From Cloacibacterium normanense (lineage in GTDB: Bacteria > Bacteroidota > Bacteroidia > Flavobacteriales > Weeksellaceae), in assembly GCF_003860565.1 (NCBI RefSeq), contig NZ_CP034157.1:2418001-2482000 (forward strand): a DNA stretch of 64,000 nt, written 5' to 3'. A program made the position numbers and the translations under genes. Under the pieces are notes generated by a model. The model worked only from the letters and a program-made list of their open reading frames with translations, made no database searches and was not told where the DNA came from. Shown one piece after another: positions 1-7,987 of this stretch (positions within the stretch are counted from its first letter, which is position 1; each line of letters begins with the position of its first letter).

Positions 1-222
1 CCTTATGAAGACAAATATTTCATCCCAGAAACTCCATCTTTTGACGCTAGCGTAGTAACAGCTGGTCTTGGATATAAATTTGGAAAGTTAGGAGTAGATT
101 TAGCAGCTGCTTTATCATTCCCAGAAGCAAGAAAAGTAAACAACGATTTCTTAAGCTTCAGAGGACAGGCTAAAGCTAAAGCAATGTATCTAGGTTTAGG
201 TTTCACTTACAATGCATTTTAA
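1..222 (+). CDS. C-terminal end of an outer-membrane transporter, OmpP1/FadL-like (partial)
   Basis: This open frame enters from the left edge and stops at the TAA at 220-222, leaving 73 residues. It shows alternating hydrophobic/polar strands and ends in LGLGFTYNAF. A terminal aromatic residue on the last beta strand is typical of outer-membrane beta-barrels recognised by the BAM complex. The FadL/OmpP1 assignment rests on this ending and on the neighbourhood: in Flavobacteriia a FadL-family porin often precedes an SGNH lipoprotein, as here, 11 nt downstream. The two genes are probably co-transcribed and may handle hydrophobic or acylated substrates. Too little is present to exclude another barrel family. 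Confidence 0.65.
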   Translation, partial: PYEDKYFIPETPSFDASVVTAGLGYKFGKLGVDLAAALSFPEARKVNNDFLSFRGQAKAKAMYLGLGFTYNAF

Positions 223-233
223 TTTTAAAAATT

Positions 234-1709
234 ATGAAAAAAATAATATTATCAGCTTTCGCAATTTCGGCTTTAACATTAGTAAGCTGTAATACAGATT
301 TCGAAAGAGACGTAAATAACATGACTGTTTCTACAGGTAAAGCGGATTTCTCAAAATTTGTATCTGTAGGAAATTCATTAACATCTGGCTTCAGAGATGG
401 TGCCCTATATCTTGACGGACAAAATGAATCATTCCCTTCAATGATTGCAAAACAAATGGGATTAGCAGGAGGTACACAAACTTTCACACAACCCTTAATG
501 CCAAATAATGTAGGTGGATTTAAAGACTTATTTGCTGCCTCAGGAAATACCGAATTTTACGGAAAACTTACGCTAAGTCCAACTCTTTCACCTACTCCTT
601 CAGCTCCAGGTGCTAACCTTGACGTTATTGGTGGAACTGGAAAATACTTTAACAATATGGGAGTACCTGGTGCTAAATCTTTCCATTTAGTAACACCTGG
701 ATATGGTAGTGCGGCTAACTTATCTGCTGGAAAAGCAAACCCTTATTTCGTAAGATTTGCAACATCTGCAACTACAACAGTTTTAGCTGATGCTGCTGCT
801 CAAAAACCAAGTTTCTACACTTTATGGATTGGAAACAATGATGTTCTTTCTTATGCTACTTCTGGAGGTTCTGGTGTAGATAGAAAAGGAAACTTAGACC
901 CATCTACTTACGGTTCTAATGATATTTCTGACCCTAATGTGGTTGCAAACGTTATTAAAACTGTCATTACAACTCTTAAAACTGCAAACGCAAATTCTAA
1001 AGGAGCAATTGCAAACATTCCTTACGTAACATCAATTCCATACTTTACAACAGTTCCTGCTAAACCTATTACCGGATTAACTGCTGCTCAAATCACACAA
1101 TTAAACGGTGCATATGCAGCATATAACGCTGGCTTAGGTCAGGCAAAAGCTGCAAACTTAATTACTGAAGCAGAATTCAATCAAAGAAGAATCAACTTTA
1201 ATAATGGGCTTAATGGTGCTGTTATTGTTGACAAAGACTTAACAAACCTTTCTGGATTAGGACTGCCTTCACTTAGACAAACTACAGCTAATGACTTAAT
1301 ACTATTGCCTGCATTAACTTTATTAAGAGATACAACTGTTAAAGGAGGAACTGCAACTCCACTTGTAGACAAATATGTATTAACTGAAAAAGAAGCTGCT
1401 AAAGTAATCGCTGCAACAGACGCTTACAACGCTTCAATTTCAAGTTTAGCTACAGCAAATGGTCTTGCTCTAGTAGATGCTAATGCAAAAATGAAAGAAT
1501 TAGGCACAACTTCAGGGATCCAATATAACGGTGTAAAATATACTGCATCATTTATAACTGGAGGAACTTTTTCTCTTGATGGCGTTCACCCTAATGGAAG
1601 AGGATATGCAATTATTGCTAATACTTTTATTAAAGCGATTAATAATACTTATTTTTCAACTTTACCATTTGTAGATATCAATGCTTATTCTGGAGTAACT
1701 TTCCCATAA
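234..1709 (+). CDS. SGNH/GDSL-family hydrolase lipoprotein
   Basis: This 491-residue protein begins with a lipoprotein signal peptide whose lipobox LVSC places the acylated Cys at residue 19, so it is an envelope protein. SGNH hydrolase blocks are visible in order: GNSLTSG with nucleophile Ser48, GNND at 200-203 (block III), and DGVHPNGRGY at 449-458 carrying the Asp/His pair (block V). Block I reads GNS rather than the usual GDS. It probably hydrolyses an ester or acyl group, substrate unknown. It follows the barrel gene by 11 nt and a strong terminator lies downstream, so the two likely form one operon. The Asn in place of Asp near the nucleophile occurs in some family branches and does not by itself imply inactivity. 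Confidence 0.85.
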   Translation: MKKIILSAFAISALTLVSCNTDFERDVNNMTVSTGKADFSKFVSVGNSLTSGFRDGALYLDGQNESFPSMIAKQMGLAGGTQTFTQPLMPNNVGGFKDLFAASGNTEFYGKLTLSPTLSPTPSAPGANLDVIGGTGKYFNNMGVPGAKSFHLVTPGYGSAANLSAGKANPYFVRFATSATTTVLADAAAQKPSFYTLWIGNNDVLSYATSGGSGVDRKGNLDPSTYGSNDISDPNVVANVIKTVITTLKTANANSKGAIANIPYVTSIPYFTTVPAKPITGLTAAQITQLNGAYAAYNAGLGQAKAANLITEAEFNQRRINFNNGLNGAVIVDKDLTNLSGLGLPSLRQTTANDLILLPALTLLRDTTVKGGTATPLVDKYVLTEKEAAKVIAATDAYNASISSLATANGLALVDANAKMKELGTTSGIQYNGVKYTASFITGGTFSLDGVHPNGRGYAIIANTFIKAINNTYFSTLPFVDINAYSGVTFP

Positions 1710-1730
1710 TAATAAAAAATAATTTTTATA

Positions 1731-1768
1731 AAAACCACCTGATATTTTTCAGGTGGTTTTATTTTTTT
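1731..1768 (+). terminator. Rho-independent terminator
   Basis: A near-perfect stem (AAAACCACCTGA pairing with TCAGGTGGTTTT) is followed by a T-rich tail. It closes the porin/SGNH unit and isolates prs. Confidence 0.85.
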
Positions 1769-1776
1769 TAAATTTG
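1769..1776 (+). promoter_or_regulatory. Bacteroidetes -7 box upstream of prs
   Basis: TAAATTTG matches the TAnnTTTG consensus of the Bacteroidetes primary sigma factor. It lies 20 nt before the prs start, directly after the preceding terminator. Confidence 0.6.
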
Positions 1777-1796
1777 CCAAACCAAAAAAAGTAAAA

Positions 1797-2735
1797 ATGG
1801 CTGATCAAGCAACCTATTTATTTTGCACCAGAACAAGTCGAGATTTAGCAGAAAAAATTGCAAATCACTATGGGCAAGAATTAGGGAAAATTAATTTCCA
1901 ACAGTTTAGTGACGGGGAATTCGAACCCGTATTAGATCAATCTGTAAGAGGAGGAAGAGTTTTTCTTATCGGCTCTACCTTTCCACCAGCAGATAATCTT
2001 CTAGAACTTCTTTTAATGATTGATGCAGCAAAAAGAGCATCAGCAAAGAGTATTACCGTAGTGATTCCATATTTTGGATTAGCTAGACAAGACAGAAAAG
2101 ATAAGCCTAGAGCACCAATCGGAGCAAAATTAGTAGCTAATCTTTTAACTGCAGCCGGCGCAACCAGAATCATGACTATTGATTTACACGCTGACCAAAT
2201 TCAAGGCTTCTTCGAAATTCCTGTAGACCATCTTTATGCTTCTACCATCTTTGTAGACCACATTAAGTCTTTAAACTTAGACAATCTTACCATTGCTTCA
2301 CCAGACATGGGTGGCGCAAAAAGAGCGAAAAATTACGCAGGATACCTAAGTGCAGAAGTAGTAATTGCCTATAAAGAAAGAAAAAAAGCAAATGTAGTAG
2401 AAGAAATGTTCTTGATAGGTGATGTAAAAGACAGAAATGTTATCCTCATTGATGATATGATAGACACAGCAGGAACACTTTGCAAAGCAGCAGAAATTTT
2501 GATGAAAAACGGAGCAAAATCAGTAAGAGCTATGGCAACTCACGCTGTTCTTTCTGGCAAAGCTTATGAAAATATAGAAAACTCTCAGATTAGCGAAGTT
2601 ATTGTAACTGATACGATTCCAGTAAAATCAGAGCTTTCTTCTAAAATCAAGGTTTTATCTTGTGCAGCACTTTTTGCAGACGTAATGAAAATGGTACACG
2701 AGCACAAATCAATTAGTGATAAGTTTATTATATAA
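1797..2735 (+). CDS. prs: Ribose-phosphate pyrophosphokinase (PRPP synthetase)
   Basis: This 312-residue cytosolic enzyme makes PRPP from ribose 5-phosphate and ATP, feeding purine, pyrimidine, NAD, His and Trp synthesis. The length is normal for class I enzymes. Visible signatures are the pyrophosphate/ribose region IDLHADQIQGFF starting near residue 128 and the PRPP-binding loop DDMIDTAGT at 219-227. The N terminus (MADQATYLFCTRTS) aligns with the usual family start. It sits between its own promoter and the rplY gene 55 nt downstream. The prs-rplY pair is widely conserved in bacteria. Confidence 0.97.
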   Translation: MADQATYLFCTRTSRDLAEKIANHYGQELGKINFQQFSDGEFEPVLDQSVRGGRVFLIGSTFPPADNLLELLLMIDAAKRASAKSITVVIPYFGLARQDRKDKPRAPIGAKLVANLLTAAGATRIMTIDLHADQIQGFFEIPVDHLYASTIFVDHIKSLNLDNLTIASPDMGGAKRAKNYAGYLSAEVVIAYKERKKANVVEEMFLIGDVKDRNVILIDDMIDTAGTLCKAAEILMKNGAKSVRAMATHAVLSGKAYENIENSQISEVIVTDTIPVKSELSSKIKVLSCAALFADVMKMVHEHKSISDKFII

Positions 2736-2745
2736 TTTTTTTCAC

Positions 2746-2753
2746 TATATTTG
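2746..2753 (+). promoter_or_regulatory. -7 box upstream of rplY
   Basis: TATATTTG fits TAnnTTTG and lies 37 nt upstream of the L25 start, in the short gap after prs. It suggests rplY has a promoter of its own in addition to read-through from prs. Confidence 0.6.
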
Positions 2754-2790
2754 CAGCCTGAAAAATTTAACACACTTAAATATTTTTTAA

Positions 2791-3432
2791 ATGAAATCTA
2801 TTACAATTCAAGGTACAAAAAGAGAAAGCGTGGGCAAAAAGTCTACCAAAGCTCTACGTGATGCTGAATTAGTTCCTTGTGTTGTTTATGGAGGTGAGCA
2901 ACCAATCAATTTCTCTTCTACTGAGAAATCTTTCAAAGACTTGGTTTACACTCCAGATGCACACACGGTAGTAATTGAGCTAGATGGTCAAAAAATTGAT
3001 GCTGTTTTACAAGACATCCAATTTCACCCAATTACAGACAAAATTCTTCACGCAGACTTCTATCAATTAAGCGCTGATAAACCAGTAGTTATGGAAGTTC
3101 CTGTAAGAATTACCGGTCGTGCAAAAGGTGTTTTAGCGGGTGGTGTTTTAAGACAATCTTTCAGAAAATTAAGATTGAAAGCTATTCCTGCTAACTTACC
3201 AGACGAAATCGTAGTAGATGTAACTCCACTTAAAATTGGTAACAAATTATATGTAGGAGACATCAAAAACGATCAATACACTTTCTTACATCCAGATAAC
3301 GCAGTAGTAGCTGCTGTGAAGATGTCTAGAAATGCTATGAAAAATGCTGGTGCAATGGTAGAAGATGATGAAGATGAAGAAGAAGTAGCAACTGATGCGG
3401 CTCCAGAAGCAGAAGCTCCTGCAGCAGAATAA
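2791..3432 (+). CDS. rplY: 50S ribosomal protein L25 / general stress protein Ctc
   Basis: The 213-residue product is the long, two-domain (TL5/Ctc) form of L25, which binds 5S rRNA in the large subunit. The N-terminal RNA-binding domain spans about residues 1-95 and contains [12 protein letters not shown] and the PCVVYGG region. A beta-rich C-terminal domain covers about 96-185. The last ~25 residues are an acidic, Ala/Glu-rich tail typical of Bacteroidetes L25. It follows prs and is closed by a terminator at 3458-3489. Confidence 0.95.
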   Translation: MKSITIQGTKRESVGKKSTKALRDAELVPCVVYGGEQPINFSSTEKSFKDLVYTPDAHTVVIELDGQKIDAVLQDIQFHPITDKILHADFYQLSADKPVVMEVPVRITGRAKGVLAGGVLRQSFRKLRLKAIPANLPDEIVVDVTPLKIGNKLYVGDIKNDQYTFLHPDNAVVAAVKMSRNAMKNAGAMVEDDEDEEEVATDAAPEAEAPAAE

Positions 3433-3457
3433 TTAGAGAATCTTTTTTCTACATATA

Positions 3458-3489
3458 AAACCATTCCGAATATCGGGATGGTTTTTTTA
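3458..3489 (+). terminator. Rho-independent terminator after rplY
   Basis: CCATTCCG pairs with CGGGATGG (one G-T pair) and is followed by seven Ts. Confidence 0.8.
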
Positions 3490-3567
3490 TTTTATAAACT
3501 TTTGTTTTTTTTATTTTTAAATTTAACTTTCCTTAAAAAGAACAATCAAACCATTGAAAACTAAATT

Positions 3568-4119
3568 ATGAAGTGTAAAGACGACGAAATCATCAGCTTG
3601 ATGTTACAGCCCAATTCTTCGGAAAAAGGACTTCGTGCGATGATGGACACCTACCAAAGTCGGCTTTATTGGCATATCAGAAGGTTAATTGTGCAACATG
3701 ATCTTGCGCAAGATGTTTTGCAAGACACTTTTATTAAGGCATATAACAATTTTGGGCAATTCAAGCAAGACAGTAAATTGTACACTTGGCTCTACAGAAT
3801 CGCTACCAATGAAGCGCTTCAGCAATTGGCAAAATTGAAAAAAATGCAAAAAACAGATGAAGATGCAGAATACTACATGCAAAACTTAGTCGCCCAAAAT
3901 GCAGAACATGACGCAGAAGAAATTCAAGTTTTATTGCAGAAAGCCATTCAAACATTGCCAGAAAAACAAAAATTAGTTTTCAATATTAGATATTATGACG
4001 AATTGCCTTTCGAAGAAATAAGTAACATTCTAGAAATGAGCGTAAGTACTTGCAAAACCAATTACCACTACGCCAAAGAAAAAATAGAAAACTACATCAG
4101 AGAAAACTACGAATCATAA
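3568..4119 (+). CDS. ECF-type RNA polymerase sigma factor
   Basis: This 183-residue sigma-70 family protein has only regions 2 and 4, the ECF layout. Region 2 covers about residues 24-90, with the core-binding/-10 motif DLAQDVLQDTFIKAY at 45-59 and LYTWLYRIATNEA at 71-83. Region 4, a helix-turn-helix for the -35 element, covers about 125-178, with LPEKQKLVF and the recognition helix near SVSTCKTNYHYAKEKI. A 22-nt gap separates it from a single-TM protein and then a secreted LTxxQ-type protein. This order suggests an envelope-stress sigma factor with its membrane-bound regulator. The stimulus cannot be read from the sequence. Confidence 0.93.
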   Translation: MKCKDDEIISLMLQPNSSEKGLRAMMDTYQSRLYWHIRRLIVQHDLAQDVLQDTFIKAYNNFGQFKQDSKLYTWLYRIATNEALQQLAKLKKMQKTDEDAEYYMQNLVAQNAEHDAEEIQVLLQKAIQTLPEKQKLVFNIRYYDELPFEEISNILEMSVSTCKTNYHYAKEKIENYIRENYES

Positions 4120-4141
4120 GAAAATTTAAAATTTTTAGAAA

Positions 4142-4645
4142 ATGAAAGATTTTAATATAGAACAATTAGCTAAAAAAACACCCTACAAAATTCCCGAAAA
4201 CACTTTCGAGGAAATGCAGGAAAATGTGTTTAATAAAACCGTAAGAAAAAAAGAACATCAACCGAAGATTTTTAAAATCAATTTTTCTATGGTGACTTCT
4301 ATTGCTGCTGCTTTAGCATTAATTTTTGGCTTTACTTTCTTATGGAAAACCAACCAGACAGAATTTTCTAAACCAAGTCAAGATTCAGTGCAATCCATAA
4401 CCAAAGTAGAAACTACACAGCCAAAACCAGAACAAAATAACACCCAAAATTCATCACAAAATATTGCCAAAGGAAACAATAGTGAAGTTGCTTATATCCA
4501 AAACCCAGAAATTACAGAACAAATTTTGAATTCTAAAAACACTGATGAAAATTATGAGCAACTTCTTAATTCTTTGACTCAAGAAGAATTGGCAGAATTA
4601 TCAAAAAATACCAGTCACGACATCTATTTAGACCTTTATAACTAA
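4142..4645 (+). CDS. Single-pass membrane protein, probable anti-sigma factor
   Basis: The 167-residue protein has a cytoplasmic stretch of about 46 residues, one transmembrane helix near 47-68 (NFSMVTSIAAALALIFGFTFLW) and a Gln/Asn-rich outside region ending in an acidic helix. No zinc-binding anti-sigma motif (HxxxCxxC) is present and I do not recognise a named domain. Its position directly after an ECF sigma gene and its topology are those of anti-sigma factors, so the call is by context. The gene is co-directional and closely spaced (22 nt upstream, 7 nt downstream), which indicates one operon. Confidence 0.6.
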   Translation: MKDFNIEQLAKKTPYKIPENTFEEMQENVFNKTVRKKEHQPKIFKINFSMVTSIAAALALIFGFTFLWKTNQTEFSKPSQDSVQSITKVETTQPKPEQNNTQNSSQNIAKGNNSEVAYIQNPEITEQILNSKNTDENYEQLLNSLTQEELAELSKNTSHDIYLDLYN

Positions 4646-4652
4646 ATCTATT

Positions 4653-5165
4653 ATGAAAAATTTTATTTATATCCTTCTATTTTTTGGAACCTTTATGTGT
4701 TTTAAAGCTCAAGAAAAGCCAAATTTTAGAGAAATGACACCAGAACAGCGCAGAGAATACATCAGACAAATGTCTCCTGAGCAAAGAAAACAATTGATGG
4801 AAGATGCCGCTACCATGATGGCCATCAAAAACTTACAGGTTCCTGTCGAAAAGCAAGAAGCTTTTAAAATCCTTCTCAAAGAATATCTAGAAAGTCAAAA
4901 AACCATCAAAAATAAATTCAGAGCAGATTTCTCTCAAGAAAACCTTTCTAATGCAGAAGCTAAGAAAATGTTGAACCAAAGTTTTGACTTAGGTCAACAA
5001 CTGCTCAACAACCGAAAAGTGTATGCTGATAAGTTTCTCAAAATTTTGACACCTCAACAAGTGCTGAAACTTTTTAATCAAGAAGGAAGAATGCGCGAAA
5101 AATTTATGGAACGCAGACAAAAAATGGGACCACCAAAAGGTCGCGAACCGATGCCAAATCCTTAA
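4653..5165 (+). CDS. Secreted Spy/CpxP-like (LTxxQ) periplasmic protein
   Basis: This 170-residue protein has a signal peptide (MKNFIYILLFFGTFMCFKA) with predicted cleavage near residue 19. The mature part is helical and highly charged, with repeated (M/L)(T/S)PEQR-type motifs at about 28-33 and 40-45 and LTPQQ at 132-136, as in the Spy/CpxP/ZraP/CnrX superfamily. Those relatives are periplasmic chaperones or metal/stress sensors. It is the third gene of the sigma/anti-sigma operon and could be the periplasmic sensing arm, comparable to CnrX in the CnrYXH system. That comparison is inference. The C terminus is basic and Pro-rich. A terminator follows. Confidence 0.65.
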   Translation: MKNFIYILLFFGTFMCFKAQEKPNFREMTPEQRREYIRQMSPEQRKQLMEDAATMMAIKNLQVPVEKQEAFKILLKEYLESQKTIKNKFRADFSQENLSNAEAKKMLNQSFDLGQQLLNNRKVYADKFLKILTPQQVLKLFNQEGRMREKFMERRQKMGPPKGREPMPNP

Positions 5166-5179
5166 AATCTTTAAAATAT

Positions 5180-5212
5180 ACTCCGAAAATCAATTCGGAG
5201 TTTTTTATTTTT
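5180..5212 (+). terminator. Rho-independent terminator of the sigma-factor operon
   Basis: ACTCCGAA and TTCGGAGT form the stem around a 6-nt loop, followed by TTTTTTATTTTT. Confidence 0.85.
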
Positions 5213-5233
5213 AGGATTTTACCTTAAAATCAA

Positions 5234-5241
5234 TATCTTTG
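5234..5241 (+). promoter_or_regulatory. -7 box upstream of lepA
   Basis: TATCTTTG fits TAnnTTTG, 20 nt before the lepA start and just after the previous terminator. Confidence 0.6.
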
Positions 5242-5261
5242 CAAATCATTGAAAAAGAAGA

Positions 5262-7058
5262 ATGAAGAACATTAGAAATTTTTGCATAATCGCACATATC
5301 GACCACGGGAAATCTACCCTTGCTGACAGACTTTTAGAATATACCAATACGGTTTCTCAAAGAGAGTTGCAAGCGCAAACTCTTGACGATATGGATTTGG
5401 AAAAAGAACGTGGAATTACCATAAAATCTCACGCCATTCAAATGGATTATGAATATAAAGGCGAAAAATATATTCTCAACCTGATCGATACACCGGGACA
5501 CGTAGATTTTTCTTACGAAGTATCTCGTTCCATCGCTGCTTGTGAAGGTGCACTTCTCATTGTAGACGCTGCACAAAGTATTCAAGCACAAACGATTAGC
5601 AACTTATATTTAGCGCTAGAAAATGATTTGGAAATTATTCCAATTCTGAATAAAATAGACTTACCTTCTGCTAATCCGGAAGAAGTTACCGATGAAATCG
5701 TAAATCTTTTGGGTTGTAAACCAGAAGATGTTTTGCGTGTTTCTGGGAAAACTGGAGCTGGCGTTCATGAATTGCTTGAACAAATTGTAGAAAGAATTCC
5801 TGCACCAAAAGGTGACGAAAATGCGCCGCTTCAAGCATTGATTTTTGACTCTGTTTATAATCCTTTCCGTGGAATTGAAGCTTACTTTAAAGTAGTAAAC
5901 GGTAAAATTTCTAAAGGTGAGAAAGTAAAATTCATGGCGACGGATAAAGTCTATGAAGCAGATGAAGTAGGAACGCTGAAACTAAAACAAGCGCCAAAAT
6001 CTGAAATCAAATGTGGAGATGTAGGCTATATTATTTCTGGAATTAAAGACGCAAGAGAAGTAAAAGTAGGTGATACCATTACTTCTATGGCAAATCCTGC
6101 AACCGAAGCAATTGATGGTTTCGAAGATGTAAAACCAATGGTTTTCGCGGGAATTTATCCTATAGAATCAGAAGATTTTGAAGAATTAAGATTTTCTCTA
6201 GAAAAATTAAGGTTGAATGACGCTTCTTTGGTTTTCGAGCCAGAAAGTTCTGCGGCTCTTGGTTTCGGTTTCCGTTGTGGTTTCTTAGGAATGCTCCATA
6301 TGGAAATTGTACAGGAACGTCTTGACAGAGAATTTAACATGAACGTAATTACTACAGTTCCTAACGTTTCTTACTACGGATATTCTAAAAAAGAACCGAA
6401 TGTTCCGATTTTGATTAATAACCCGTCAGAAATGATGGATCCTATTGCTCTAGATCGTGTAGAAGAACCTTATATCAAAGCTACCATTATTACAAAATCA
6501 GATTTCGTAGGTGCTGTAATGACGCTTTGTATCGAAAAACGTGGCGAAATTGTAAACCAATCTTATTTGACTTCAGACCGTGTAGAATTAGTGTTTAATA
6601 TGCCTTTGTCAGAAGTTGTTTTTGATTTTTATGACAGATTAAAATCAATTTCTAAAGGTTATGCTTCATTTGATTACCACCCAATTGGTTTTAGAGCTTC
6701 AAAATTGGTGAAAATGGACATTTTAATCAATGGAGATATGGTAGATGCACTTTCTTCGTTAATTCACGACAGCAACGCGTATTACATTGGTAAAAAAATG
6801 TGCGAAAAACTAAGAGAATTGATTCCTCGTCAACAGTTTGATATTGCAATTCAGGCAGCTCTTGGTTCAAAAGTTATTGCCCGTGAAAACGTAAAAGCTT
6901 TAAGAAAAGATGTTACCGCAAAATGTTATGGTGGTGATATTTCCAGAAAGCGTAAACTCCTAGAAAAGCAAAAAGAAGGAAAGAAAAAGATGAAGCAAAT
7001 TGGTAGAGTCGAAGTTCCACAATCTGCATTTATGGCAGTTTTGAAATTGAATGATTAA
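5262..7058 (+). CDS. lepA: Elongation factor 4 (LepA), ribosome-associated GTPase
   Basis: The 598-residue length is standard for LepA. GTPase motifs are G1 AHIDHGKST at 11-19, G3 DTPGHVDF at 76-83 and G4 NKID at 130-133, followed by EF-G-like domains. A LepA-specific C-terminal domain contains [26 protein letters not shown] and a Lys-rich tail. LepA binds ribosomes and influences translocation or initiation under stress. The gene has its own promoter and a strong terminator and appears monocistronic. Confidence 0.98.
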   Translation: MKNIRNFCIIAHIDHGKSTLADRLLEYTNTVSQRELQAQTLDDMDLEKERGITIKSHAIQMDYEYKGEKYILNLIDTPGHVDFSYEVSRSIAACEGALLIVDAAQSIQAQTISNLYLALENDLEIIPILNKIDLPSANPEEVTDEIVNLLGCKPEDVLRVSGKTGAGVHELLEQIVERIPAPKGDENAPLQALIFDSVYNPFRGIEAYFKVVNGKISKGEKVKFMATDKVYEADEVGTLKLKQAPKSEIKCGDVGYIISGIKDAREVKVGDTITSMANPATEAIDGFEDVKPMVFAGIYPIESEDFEELRFSLEKLRLNDASLVFEPESSAALGFGFRCGFLGMLHMEIVQERLDREFNMNVITTVPNVSYYGYSKKEPNVPILINNPSEMMDPIALDRVEEPYIKATIITKSDFVGAVMTLCIEKRGEIVNQSYLTSDRVELVFNMPLSEVVFDFYDRLKSISKGYASFDYHPIGFRASKLVKMDILINGDMVDALSSLIHDSNAYYIGKKMCEKLRELIPRQQFDIAIQAALGSKVIARENVKALRKDVTAKCYGGDISRKRKLLEKQKEGKKKMKQIGRVEVPQSAFMAVLKLND

Positions 7059-7097
7059 ACGTAGGGACAAGTCGCGACTTATCCTTACTTTAAATAC

Positions 7098-7127
7098 AAA
7101 TCCACAGAAATTTCTGTGGATTTTTTT
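7098..7127 (+). terminator. Rho-independent terminator after lepA
   Basis: A perfect stem (AAATCCACAG with CTGTGGATTT) is followed by a T run. The opposing gene ends at 7132, so it may work for both strands. Confidence 0.85.
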
Positions 7128-7131
7128 ATTT

Positions 7132-7932
7132 CTAAAAATCCATAATATATCTATTTCTTTGATCTTCAATAATTTTATCATCAATAGAAATATCAAATTC
7201 TTTTGAAGAAGCGTCATGAAATTTCACTTTAGCTTTATGCACTTTTCCTTTTTTGAAGTAAGGATAAGCATAAACTAAAATTTCATTGGGTTTGAGTTCG
7301 AAATAGTTGTAGAAATTAATTCCTGTTCCGCAAATCATATAATTACTATTTCGAAGATAATAGAAATTTTTTCTCTCATTATCATAAGCATAAAAGGCTA
7401 CACCTTTAGATTCAGTTGGGATTTTTAAAGTTTTGTTAGAAATATTCTTAATAAAAACAGGAAATGCTTTGAACGTTTTAAATTGATGAGTTATATAATC
7501 TTGCTTATAAATAGGAATTGTATCTTTTTGTTTTACAATAATTTGTAGGTTTTTATTTGTTAAAGAATCATAAGGCTCATTTTCTTTAGAAAAATGAATT
7601 TTCAATAAATTTCGTTTAAAATATGGTTTTTGACTTAAATTGATTGAGTCAATTTCTTTCTTTATTCTTTCATTGAAAGTTTTATCTATCTCATTGATTT
7701 TCACAGGTGGAGGTGGGGGAGGCAAAATACTCTCATAATATTTCACATCAATATTTGGAATAATTTTTCCAACATATATTAAATTATCGCCTCCTAAATT
7801 ACCATCTTCATTAAACTCCTGAATTTTCATTTTAGTGTTTTTTGGATAAGCCAAAGTAATATCATCAGCAAAAGTTTTCTCTTGGCAACTGATAATGAAT
7901 AGTGAAACGAAAATAAGGTAGAATGTTTTCAT
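7132..7932 (-). CDS. Predicted lipoprotein of unknown function
   Basis: This 266-residue product starts with a lipoprotein signal peptide (MKTFYLIFVSLFIISC) with the acylated Cys at residue 16, so it should be anchored in the envelope. I do not recognise a domain. A poly-proline run lies near residue 70 (LPPPPPPVKI), and the rest is mixed alpha/beta with many Lys and Tyr. Convergent with lepA and divergent from the M14 peptidase gene, with a -7 box 13 nt before its start. Confidence 0.75.
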   Translation of the reverse strand: MKTFYLIFVSLFIISCQEKTFADDITLAYPKNTKMKIQEFNEDGNLGGDNLIYVGKIIPNIDVKYYESILPPPPPPVKINEIDKTFNERIKKEIDSINLSQKPYFKRNLLKIHFSKENEPYDSLTNKNLQIIVKQKDTIPIYKQDYITHQFKTFKAFPVFIKNISNKTLKIPTESKGVAFYAYDNERKNFYYLRNSNYMICGTGINFYNYFELKPNEILVYAYPYFKKGKVHKAKVKFHDASSKEFDISIDDKIIEDQRNRYIMDF

Positions 7933-7945
7933 TGTTTAGTTTTAT

Positions 7946-7953
7946 CAAAGATA
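7946..7953 (-). promoter_or_regulatory. -7 box for the minus-strand lipoprotein gene
   Basis: The reverse complement reads TATCTTTG (TAnnTTTG), 13 nt upstream of the ATG at 7932. Confidence 0.55.
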
Positions 7954-7987
7954 TAAAATTAATACCTTCGTTTAAAATTTCCTTTCA

